Positions 55,311 through 64,000 of a DNA stretch of 64,000 bases are shown in pieces; within the stretch, counting starts at the first letter, position 1; the number at the start of each line of letters is the position of its first letter. The position numbers and the translations under genes are program-made. The notes below the pieces were generated by a model. The model did no database searches, was not told where the DNA came from, and saw only the letters and a program-made list of their open reading frames with translations. The stretch is from Lunularia cruciata. Its lineage: Eukaryota > Streptophyta > Marchantiopsida > Lunulariales > Lunulariaceae. The DNA lies in the NCBI GenBank assembly GCA_948567375.1, contig OX419756.1, forward strand, positions 37,488,552 to 37,552,551, read 5' to 3'.

Positions 55311-55814
55311 TCTCTATACACCAAAGCGTCTTCAACTCTACTTCCCTTCCCACAATCTCTTGTAGGATGACTTCTTAATGGCAAGGGAAAATTGTTTGTC
55401 ATCGCTTTGTCTTTAGCCCAATTTTTATAGAGTCGCACCTTCTTTGTCTTTCTTCAATTCAAGTTTCTACCAAAAAATCACACCTCATGCATGCTCTTGT
55501 CACTGTCAAGTGTCCTTCACACATATGACCGCAGTTTTTGAACGGTCCCTTCTTGAATGTCTTGCCCCAAAGGAAAGTTGTTACATTGTCCTCGCCTTGG
55601 GTTGAGTACTCCCAATACAAAGACTCCTTACTTCAAGTTGTATGCCGATAGGGCAATTCTGAGTACCTCACCTTATGACCTTAAGCCACGTTACCTTGGA
55701 TTTCATCCCAAGGATACTTTTCTTTGCCTTCTTTGGCCATACATGCGCAATTTGACTTCTCTATACACTTCTTCTTCCAAATTTAAAAAAAAAACAAAAA
55801 ATATGGGTACCACA
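55311..55814 (-). repeat. 5' LTR remnant of element D
   Basis: It starts TGTGGTACCCATA at 55814 and keeps the TATA box (CTCTATAAAAATT, about 55,436-55,424) and the ATG (55402-55400) of the LTR-encoded gene, with MTNNFPLPLRS (compare MSSNFPSPLRS). Homology ends about 30-35 codons into that gene, near 55,300. Confidence 0.75.
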
Positions 55815-56130
55815 TACAACATAGGATAATGATCCATTAAGACCTTGTCACACAAGACTCAAAACCTTCCCAAGAAATTTGTACCTTGATTAGTAAATAC
55901 ATCAATTGGTGCACCAAAATGACTAAGATCCTGACCCAAAAATAAGCAATTTGTCCATTCATTGGACTTGTCAATCCACTTAGAGAAGTGCTCCACCATA
56001 ACCAAAATATGCCATATGTCTCATAGTCAATGGTAAAGGTCCAAAAAAGTCCAAATTTAATGGTAATCCAACCCCATGATAGGTAGTGGGTGTAACTATG
56101 GTGTAGGAGCATTAAATAATGTTCTAGCTA
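55815..56130 (-). pseudogene. Old integrase fragment of the PHD-type element family
   Basis: Translated with frame changes, the minus strand shows DFFGPLPLTM, VMVEHFSKWID, FGAPIDVFTNQGTNFLG and LCDKVLMDHY. It matches the integrase at 57.5-58.05 kb. Element D inserted into it at 55,814/55,815. Confidence 0.6.
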
Positions 56131-57071
56131 GGTCAAAATCCACACCTCTAGCAACAAATTGATGTACATTGGTCTACATATTATAGCACCAATAATGACT
56201 ATGAAGTAAGCTATATGTATACTTTATTCCAAAATGTACTATGTCGTGCGTATATACATCACTACACAACATACATTGCTGTCAACATCATACACTATAG
56301 AAGCACAACTCACACATAAGTCATACATAGACTCTAAAGTGCCACAATAATCAGATTGCTTACCACTCTCAACTCAACTCAACTCAGATCAGTACTTGAT
56401 CTGTCATTCTATAAACTGCCAACAACTGGGCACTGATTACAGTCAAACCACACCCACTCAAGCATAGAGAATCCAGGTGATGCTCGCTGGCCTCTGTCCA
56501 CCATAGCCAGGAACTCGAAGGCTCAACATTAGAGAAGTGAGCTCTCTGGAGCTCACTTTGAAACTATACCCCTTGGACTCGAGCTAGCATTGAAACCCTA
56601 ACGGTCCCGCTGACGGCACACTTGACGGTGCAAATGGTGCAAAGTGACGGTGGGCCCCACCATGAAGTCAATACCCAAACATGAAATCTAACCGTCAAAA
56701 AGTAGTCTTTGAGAAACTGCTAGAATAACTCTAACTATTATCAGTGGAACTCTAGTGTCCAAGCATCTAGATGCGGAACTACAAATGGCGTGACAGCTGT
56801 CGTGCGTATATACATCGCTACACAACATACATTGCTCTCAACATCATACACTATGGAAACACAACTCACACATAAGTCATACATAGACTCTAAAGTGCCA
56901 CAATCGCCCTCCTAGCTGGCGGTTAGGTCCCTCTAACTCCAGATAGCCATCTACTCTAACTATATGGTATATCCTCTAATGGGCAAAGATCAAGAGGCCG
57001 GGTGCTATGGAGCCCCATCATTAGTCGCTTGTCTGCAATCTATACCATATAAAGAATGAACTAGCTATAGG
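56131..57071 (-). repeat. Probable 3' LTR of the PHD-type element, with a 105-bp direct repeat
   Basis: After the polyprotein stop (57,072) and a purine-rich AGGAGGGCGAT, the minus strand begins TGTGGCACTTTAGAGTC at 56902. The 105-bp segment 56798-56902 is repeated almost exactly at 56242-56346; each starts TGTGG and ends GCACGACA in the minus direction. Either this is one LTR with an internal duplication or two short terminal repeats around 451 bp. I could not find target duplications. Confidence 0.5.
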
Positions 57072-57477
57072 TCAAGTACATCTAGGACATAACCACTGTC
57101 CCTGAGGAACCACCATGAGGGAAGGAGTCATACATGCCATATGCCATCCTCTCGAACAGCTATCACACACTAACATAGTAGTAGCTCCACCAGAAGAGCC
57201 ACATAACATACACCTCAAGCCTGCACGTACAAGTGCCAAGCTTGGGTCCATAGTACCATCAATGTTTGGAAGGTGACATGGCACACAATTGCGCACATGA
57301 TCCTTCCAAACAACACCATCACGTCCTTCTAACACAAGGACTCCAGATGGCAAAAACCTCACACACTCTCAAGATAGTGCGGCCTGTAGAAACATCAAGT
57401 GTTGTCGGTGCTGTCTGCTATAGATATACATAGTTGCATGGATGAAATCAACAGATCGAGGGTCTATAACCTCCTCC
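57072..57477 (-). pseudogene. PHD finger and linker ending the PHD-type polyprotein
   Basis: Following the integrase frame, with TGA, TGA and TAG codons and one extra T near 57,355, the protein reads GGGYRPSIC, NYVYL, QTAPTTLDVSTGRTILRV, then LPSGVLVLEGRDG and RNCVPCHLPNIDG. The last part (57212-57078) is a complete C4HC3 zinc finger: CMLC, 11 residues, CDSC, 4 residues, H, 2 residues, C, 14 residues, CPRC, with Trp two residues before the last CxxC. PHD fingers read histone H3 tails. The stop follows one codon after the last Cys. Confidence 0.8.
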
Positions 57478-58053
57478 TCAAATGGTAGCATAGCGTAAAG
57501 TATCTCTATGTTGAGCAATCGCCAAGTTCTCAAAGGCCATCGGCATCACTCTCCAAAAGATCTCTACCCGCTGAGAACATGCGCTCATCCATACATCGGG
57601 GTCATCCCAGTCCAAAACTACAGTAGCATCTTGACAAATGGCTGCAGGTAAATCTAGATCTCGTCCATAGAGTAGAAAGTATGGAGAGAAGGATGCTAAG
57701 GAGGCTTGCCGGCTGAACCGATAGCCCATGGCCAACCAAGGTAATTGGAGATCCCAATCTCCTAAGTGGCCTCTCCGCAAACCATACTTTCGCAATCCTC
57801 TCTTCACCGTTTGAACCACTCTCTCTACTAAGCCATCTGACTCAGGGTGATCTAAGGATGTAGTACAATGATCAATCAAAGCCTTGTCACACAAAACCTG
57901 AAACTCCTCCAAGAACTCTGTACCCTGATCAGTCAAAACCTCAGCTGGTGCACCAAAATGACAAAGAACTCGATCCAAGAACGAGTAAGCTGTCCCTTCA
58001 CTAGACTTGTCAGGAAGTGCCACCAACTCAATCCACTTGGAGAAGTGCTCCAC
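57478..58053 (-). pseudogene. Integrase of the PHD-type Ty3/gypsy element (interrupted)
   Basis: An open stretch with VEHFSKWIELVALPDKSSEG, HFGAPAEVLTDQGTEFLEEF (second catalytic Asp) and HPESDGLVERVVQTVKRGLR (catalytic Glu). The first catalytic Asp lies upstream and is separated by the insertion of element C at 58,053/58,054. It is a Ty3/gypsy integrase that differs clearly from those of the A family and of the chromovirus in this window. Confidence 0.87.
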
Positions 58054-61000
58054 TATGACAACCTGGCAAATATCACTTTTGCGGTAATCGGGTAAGTAAA
58101 GTTCGTTCCCGCAGAGATACGAGTCAGAATTGGTCAAATACAAAGCAAAGTAACAATTTAGTTCTTCTTGGTTGCGTCTTTAATCTCTTAGGTAGAAACC
58201 ACACCCAAAAGAGAGTAACAAGCATTGACTCGCAATCTTGTCACAAATTCACACTCCTTAATCACAAATCCTTCAATTCTTTCCAAACTATCTTGATTGT
58301 GATGATTCAGGCTCTCCCAAAAACGACACTTCACTGCAAAATGACTTCGCCTCAAAATTGTGTTCTACCCCTCCACTGAAGGCACAACTTCCTTGATCAA
58401 AATTGCTTCACATCAACTTTGCACTGCACTCACAAATGCAGAATACTACCAACACTACAATTCCTCTCAGATCTCTCAAGGCATTGCTTCGATTGCACTT
58501 CACTCAAGATCAAACACACAGAATGAAGATCAAGGCTATGGAATCCAACATCCAACAAACCCTCTAACTTGCACTTTGAATTTCTCCAAACATTCACAAA
58601 CACAATCACAAAGTTGATACTTGGAATCAAGCTCAAGCGATGAGTACTAATTCACAGCACTTTGCTTTATCTATTCTCAGAAATAATGAGCACTGAACAA
58701 CAATTTCCTGTGAATGCCACTCTTAAATAGTGAAGCAATCGACAATTCTAACAACTATACCGTTCCTACAACAACTGTTCTAACCTGCAGATCTAAAATG
58801 ACAATGCACCTCTTCATATTTGCCCCTTCAAATCTCAAATCGGTTACTACTCCGATCCGATGTCTACTTCTTCTTTGGCTTTCAAACCCGAACCCGAAGT
58901 AATCTTACTTCCTACTATCTTTTCCTCGGGTTTCATATCTTCTACTTCTTCTACCAGATCTAGCAATTCTCTTTCCTGATCTGAAATTCCACTAGTGGGT
59001 AATCTTTCTAACTCCTTATCTCCTGACCCACTCTTCTCTAATGTCTCTGATGGCAACTCCAAAGACATTTGCACTCCTATGTTATCTCCTTCGGGTTTTG
59101 CTTTAATATCCCTCCGAAGTTTTTCTAGCTCTACTTTCACTAAGTCTAATCTAATGGAAATGTTATCCTCTACCTCCAAAACCTTTCTATCTACATGAGC
59201 TCTTAATTGAATTAACAAGGCGTTCATCTTAGTGTCCTTCGCTTGTCTTCGCCTCGTCTCCTGCACCAACAACTTCAACTCGTGCAGTCGCGCTTCTTCA
59301 ATTCAAACGTTGGCCTCTTTACTAAACATCGCGTTTACTCTAAGGACTATCTCTTGCTATGGCTCCAATCTTGTCTTCCTTTCTTGTTCCCAATCTGCAA
59401 GCCATTCCTCTCTGTACATTGCCAATTCTTCCTCGAATTTGGCTTTCACCGACTCCTTCTCCTTCTCTTTCTGGACAACCTTCTCTTCCTGATTACGAAG
59501 TAACTCTCGTAATCTCTCTTCTTCTCTATATCTCGCAGCCAACTCTCGTTGCCAGAGTTGCTTCTTCTCCTCCATACTCTCCATCACTCTATCTAGCTCT
59601 TGATCCTTTGCTGCTACCCTTGCCATAGCATGAATAAGCTCTACCCTTGAATCAGCAAACTGCTACTTCAAGATTTTGTATTCAGCTACCTGTCTCTCTC
59701 TTGCAATATCACTCTTCCTCACAAGATCCTCTCGATAGCTCACTTCCCTCTTCAGGTCTTCAATTACCTGACTTCTCTCTACTGCCTCTGCTCGCAATAC
59801 TTCTCTCCCCTCCTCACCTCGAGTTACACTCCTCTTCAACTCCGAGTTCTCTTCTTCTAACCTTGCTACCACCTGCAATACAGTCCTTACCTCAGGACAA
59901 GTCGACTGCATCTCCTTCTTCTTCTGCTCCAACTTCACCAACAGCGGGCACACTACTTCTCGCAGGTACTCCACTCCATCACTGGCAACTTCTTCCTCCC
60001 ACGGAGTGGTCTCTCTTTTCTCCTTGTGTTCTCTTGATACTCGCCTTCTCTTCTGGAGTCTTCGTATCGGGATTGATGCCTCACTGCTTGAGCTTTCTTC
60101 TACCTCTACCTTCACTCGACTCGGTCCCGCCTCACACTTTGCCTTATGTTGCAAGCAAACTCCTCAATGCAGTGCAATCTTCTTCTCCTCTGGCACAGGT
60201 ACTTTGTCTTCCAGCGCTGTATTGTCTTCAGCTTCTACCTCGGCTTGCACTTCTTCTTTGTATTCTTCAGCCACTGGCGCCGAGGTCATCTCTCCACCGT
60301 CCTCACTATCACTGCTCGTATCTCCGCTCTGCAATGTCAGCTCAGGTTCCTCCTCATGCTCCAAGTCCTCCATCTTGAGCTTGGCCTCGCCTTTTGAGTC
60401 TTCATCTTCTGACTCAATTACCACCATTCCTCACCTCGAGTTACTTCTCTGCATCTTCCAAGGTTTCTTGTTTTCTTCAGCTTTTGCTTGCCGAGTCCTC
60501 TTCTTTGTCGGGGTACTCACTACAAACTCCACATTTTTCCCTGTCTTTGCGTAGTAGTCGTCCGTGCTCCAGATTTGGAGAATGTATTGCTGCTGCTCGA
60601 CATGGACCTCCTTTCACACATCAGGATGGAAGTGCAACACCATCCAATTCTGCTCCGCCAAGTTCAGCAAATTGAGCCCGAGGTAGAAGTGCGCTGCAAA
60701 TGGCACAATGTAATGTGGAGGCGACTTATCCCGCAGATTCCACACCATTTGCCTCATTCTCCCGTGAAAACACCTCGCCCAATTAATTGGTTCTCCTGCA
60801 AACAATTTGTGAAAGAACACCGCTTGGTGTTTCATCACATATGTTGTTCTCTCCGGCTTTAGGATTGCCATCAAAGCACTTACAATTCCTCTCTTGACAG
60901 GGTCAAGAGAGGAACTTTGTAACTTTCTACCTTGTACCCATTCTTTGTTCTCTTCAACGAGAAGGCATCTCTTACCTCCTGAGTTTCTTGGGCTATCTCT

Positions 61001-61844
61001 CCTTTTCCCAAGAACGTGGCTCCCTACTTCGAGCCCACCTCCTTCCAAAGTACGAGTCTCCAATCCGACTCTATCCAGCAAGCCGGATTTCCTCTCTTCC
61101 CTTCCTCCTCGGGTCCATCTAGACACTTACTCTCAATGATCTCTGTCATGAATCCTGGAAAACTTACGTTCCAGTTCCATGCTAGAAAGGTGATCCAAAG
61201 TCGGCTCAAGATTTCGATCCTTGCTACTACATCTAATCTCCGAATCACATGATTTCTCACTGCAAATTTGGCGTTCTTCTTCCCTCCTCCTATCTCTTCT
61301 GCTTTCTTACTTTCTCCCAATTTCACTCTCGCGACTTCTTCCTTATGCACTAACACGAGCCCAACTCTATTTCTCTTTCCCCGATCACCTACAAGACAAC
61401 TCCTCAATGGCGAAGGAAAGTTGCTCAACATTTTGTCGTTGCAGTTTCGATTTTTATAGAGTTGTGCTTCTTCGTCTTCCGTCACTTCAAGTTTCTACCA
61501 AGAAATCACACCTCCGGCATGCACCTATCACTGTCAATCAACCTTCACGCGTATGAGCCGCCAGTTTTGAAACGGCCCCTTCTTGAATTTCTTGCCCCGA
61601 CAAAAGGTTGTTAGACTATCTTCGCCTCGGGTTGAGCTCCCCCTGATCCAAAGATAATTTACTTTGTATTGTATGCTGACAGGGCATTTCCGAGTACTTT
61701 GCCTTATGACCCAAAGTCACTTTACTTTGGGTTTCAACCCAAAGACTCTTTTCTTTGCCTTCTTTGGCCATACAGGCGCAATCCGACTTCTCTATACACT
61801 TCTTCTCCTTTATTCTGAAAAAAACAAAAAATGTGGGCACCACA
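58054..61844 (-). mobile_element. 3' LTR of element C (3,791 bp, A family)
   Basis: On the minus strand it starts TGTGGTGCCCACA at 61844, right after a purine tract, and ends AGGTTGTCATA at 58054. It is inserted in the integrase of the PHD-type element; the flank is GTGGA. The length is within 25 bp of the solo LTR at 15.9 kb. The element's pol continues to the right edge. Confidence 0.9.
58847..61431 (-). pseudogene. LTR-encoded coiled-coil protein gene, copy C (about 861 codons)
   Basis: ATG at 61431-61429, last stop at 58847. After one frameshift near 61,030-61,120, all pieces (61126-60614, 60427-60164, 60154-59663, 59626-59357, 59278-58847) lie in one frame. They are separated by single stops at about 60,614, 60,428, 60,164, 59,660, 59,357 and 59,297. 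Domain order equals the copy at 16,315-18,852: MVWNLRDKSPPHYIVPFAAH, LQSGDTSSDSEDGGE, IPIRRLQKRRRV, then the coiled coil and an acidic tail (LKAKEEVDIGSE). Most stops are at CGA or CAG positions of other copies. Confidence 0.82.
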
Positions 61845-61860
61845 TACTCCCTCCCTCAAA
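61845..61860 (-). other. Polypurine tract of element C
   Basis: On the minus strand TTTGAGGGAGGGAGTA directly precedes the LTR start. It is longer and cleaner than the tract of element A. Confidence 0.8.
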
Positions 61861-63006
61861 TGTGAGCGTCCCCGCAAACATAGATCTCAGGTGTCTTAGA
61901 AACTTCCGAGTCTATGGTCCAATATCTCCGAACTCTCCACCCGTTTACTCGAATGGCAAAAGGATTACCTTCCAAGTCGACGAGCTACATGGATCCATTT
62001 TCATAAAGATGAAGAACTTGATAGGGACCCATCCATCTCAAATGCAACTTGCCTGGAAAAAATATTCGGCGATTGTCATATAACAAAACCAAATCCCCTT
62101 CTTTTATAGTCACAAGCTTGATTCTCTTATCGTGCATGAATTTCCTCTGTGCTTGTACTTCTTTTGTGGTTTGCATTGCATTGTCTCTTTTCTCTTCTAA
62201 CCACATTAGTTGATGAATCCAAAGATCCTAACTTTCTTCCTCCGACATTCATTCTTCGCACAAAACCCGATATGTCGGAACTTCAAATTCAACTGGCAGT
62301 ATGGGATGCAAGCCATATGTCAAGAAGTATGGAGTTTGTTTGGTTGTAATCTTCTCTGTTGTTTGATATGCCCACAATGCGGCTGGTAATTTTGTATCCC
62401 AGTCATAGGCATAATTGACAATCACCTTATTCAAAATTTTACAAAGTAACCCATTCGCTTTTTCTGTTAAGCCATTTGCTTTTGGGTTGTAAGGAGTTGT
62501 CTTCCGATGTTTAATCTGAAAGTACTTGGTTAATGCCTCCATTAGTGAGTTCAAAAAATGTGTGCCCCGGTCACTGACCAATTCCAAAGGACACCCATAT
62601 CGGGAGATGATGTTTCGAAACAAAAATTCTGCCACAGTTTCCGCATCATCTCTCAAAGTTGCTTCCGCTTCGACCATCTTGGTAGCATAGTCAGTGCAAA
62701 CCAAAATGTAGCGCTTTCTTGTGACTCGGGTCATTGGTTGAATGGTGCCCACAAAATCAATCCCCCATTTCTCAAATGGGGCCAAAGGCAAAATTGGTCC
62801 AAAGGCCATTGAGAAGTACCCGTCGGCTTCCCCGTTCTCTGACAAGCATCACAGCTTTGAATATGAGCATGTACATCTTTGTACATTGTAGGCCACCAAT
62901 ACCCTACCAAAAGAATTTTCTTTATAGTATTCTTCAGAGCATAGTGTCCTCCCGATGCCTCGGAGTGTATAGATTTAATTACTCCTCCTACTTTGTATGA
63001 CTCCAA
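61861..63006 (-). pseudogene. Integrase of element C
   Basis: Pieces 63006-62731, 62845-62249 and 62206-61985. The zinc region (SIHSEASGGHYALKNTIKKI, HIQSCDACQRTGKP) is followed by the core: WGIDFVGTIQP, VSDRGTHFLNS and NGLTEKANGLL keep all three catalytic acids. The C-terminal tail has GDLVLLYDNRRIFFPGKLHL, then RWMGPYQVLHLYENG, and no chromodomain. A frameshift near 62,740-62,850 and one near 62,210-62,250 break it. It is the best integrase of the A family here. Confidence 0.85.
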
Positions 63007-63009
63007 GCA

Positions 63010-64000
63010 TCACCGAAGTACTTTGTCTTTGCCCATCTTAAATAAAATGCTATGTTTAAGCTGGTACGGCCCCATCTTCCTAAGAAAGACTGCCCGCTGT
63101 TCTGGGTCCATCCCCTCAGGACAATGAAGAGTATTCAGATAATTATATTCAGCTGCATACCTCGTACTTCGCATTGCTGATGAGTGATACAACTCTTCGT
63201 CAGGGAACCGATCTTCAATTTCCCACTCCTGGTCTTGAGTCTCTAACCTGGACAGGAAGTCCGCATTCAAATGCAAAGAGCCCTTCCTTACTTGTACATT
63301 ATACTTGAACTCTTGTAATAACAAGATCCATCTTGCAATTTGTCCCGATAAATCTGCCTTCTTGACCAAATGTTGCAATGCGTAATGGTCAACATAGAAG
63401 ACAAACTCATACCCCAACAAATAATGACAAAATTTCTTGCAGGCATACACCATTCCGAGTGCTTCTCTTTCAGTCGTCGAATAGTTCTTTTTAGAAACTG
63501 AAAGTTGTTGGCTGGCATAATACACCAGGTAGTCCTTCTTCTTCTCGTCCTTCTGACTTAATATGACTCTGATGGCCATGGACAAAGTGTCCACATATAC
63601 ATGAAAAGGGACGTCCCAATTTGGGGCCCTCATGACTGGTGCTTCAACCAGTTTCTTCTTCAACACCTAGAAAGCTTCTTCTTGATTTGCTTCCCACAAA
63701 TAGTCTTCGGATTTCTTTAGAAGCTTTGTAAGTGGTGCAGCAAGCACTGCATAGTTGGACACAAATTGTCTGTAATATCTGACATGTCCCAAGAAGGCTC
63801 TCAGCTCCCGGATGTTCTTTGGGGATTCCAAAGCTGCAATTATCTTAACCTTCTCAACATCGACTTCAATACCTCGGCTTGACACCTGATGCCCCAAAAG
63901 AATTCCCTCCTTCATTGCAAAGAAGCATTTCTCCAGGTGTTATGACAAGCCGACAAAATGACACCTTTCAAACATTTGGTGAAGGTTATCTAAATGTACA
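63010..64000 (-). pseudogene. RT thumb and RNase H of element C (runs off the window)
   Basis: The RT end reads MKEGILLGHQVSSRGIEVDV and FLGHVRYYRQFVSNYA. One TAG (63669-63667) separates it from RNase H, which has HVYVDTLSMAIRVILSQKD, STTEREALGMVYACKKF and FYVDHYALQHLVKKADL with its catalytic acids intact, up to DFLSRLETQDQEWEIEDRF. Upstream RT, protease and gag lie beyond the right edge. Confidence 0.85.

Larger units (their letters stand above)
51248..55814 (-). mobile_element. Element D: deleted A-family retrotransposon
   Basis: On the minus strand: the start of an LTR (TGTGGTACCCATA at 55814), about 450-500 bp of its promoter side, a GA-rich stretch, then the gag-protease spacer, protease, reverse transcriptase, RNase H and most of integrase. 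The rest of the 5' LTR, the primer site, most of gag, the integrase tail and the 3' LTR are gone. The left end abuts the tandem repeat at 51,247. Confidence 0.8.

Noticed and set aside
54852-55370. 172-codon plus-strand frame
   Set aside because: It is open only because of GA-rich tandem repeats, runs across the junction of two retroelement pieces, and has no conserved motif.
59647-60554. Long plus-strand frames (243 and 182 codons) opposite the LTR gene of element C
   Set aside because: Ser/Pro/Leu-rich shadows of the Glu/Lys-rich coiled coil on the other strand; the same shadows appear opposite copies A and B.
1-64000. CRISPR arrays, bacterial operons, ribosome binding sites, rRNA or tRNA genes
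   Set aside because: No direct-repeat/spacer pattern or RNA-gene signature seen; the DNA is plant nuclear. tRNA-like matches are only the short primer binding sites.

Overview
This is nuclear DNA of a seed plant, and I think a gymnosperm (conifer-like). Two intron-bearing host genes, a CYP78A cytochrome P450 and a small SAP-domain protein, sit in a gene-poor island at about 32-47 kb. Both flanks are nested, decayed LTR retrotransposons. The plant call rests on the CYP78A family, the tRNA-Asp-type and initiator-Met-type primer sites, and the Athila-like and chromovirus retrotransposon lineages. The gymnosperm call is weaker: it rests on TE density, the age spread of the copies and the general look of the P450.

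Left flank, 1-32 kb. An Athila-like Ty3/gypsy element on the minus strand (element A, 1-14,522) has a younger chromovirus inserted in it (5,261-10,919, 5-bp duplication ACTTT). The chromovirus LTRs carry clustered perfect heat-shock elements just upstream of a TATA box. A solo LTR of the A family follows (15,901-19,668, duplication GAGAT), then a second, shorter solo LTR (23,660-25,390, duplication ATTTT). Between and after these lie an array of ~205-bp repeats, two very old copies of the LTR-encoded gene (26.4-28.0 kb minus, 30.4-31.3 kb plus), a chromovirus RT fragment, a pogo/Tigger-like transposase relic and a 282-bp tandem duplication.

Central island, 32-47 kb. The CYP78A gene (32,770-34,506 minus, two exons) and the SAP-domain gene (43,439-46,581 minus, six exons that I assembled from splice sites and phase) both look intact. 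Between them are at least one unassigned terminal exon (41,241-41,394) and three copies of a short dispersed repeat with a palindromic core. An AT-rich stretch and a ~517-bp tandem repeat follow (47.4-51.2 kb).

Right flank, 51-64 kb. A deleted A-family element (D, 51.2-55.8 kb) lies next to a different Ty3/gypsy element whose polyprotein ends in a PHD finger instead of a chromodomain (57.1-58.05 kb). The integrase of that element was interrupted by a third A-family element (C), whose 3.79-kb 3' LTR and pol run to the window edge.

The most unusual thing here is the A-family LTR itself. It is about 3.8 kb, and nearly all of it is one reading frame of about 860 codons, starting right below a conserved TATA box. 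The frame encodes a protein with a conserved N-terminal region, an acidic linker and a long coiled coil. It lies inside the LTR, so it is present in both LTRs and in the solo LTR. Six copies or relics of it, of very different ages, are in this window. I know of no described plant retrotransposon with this layout, but I could not search databases.
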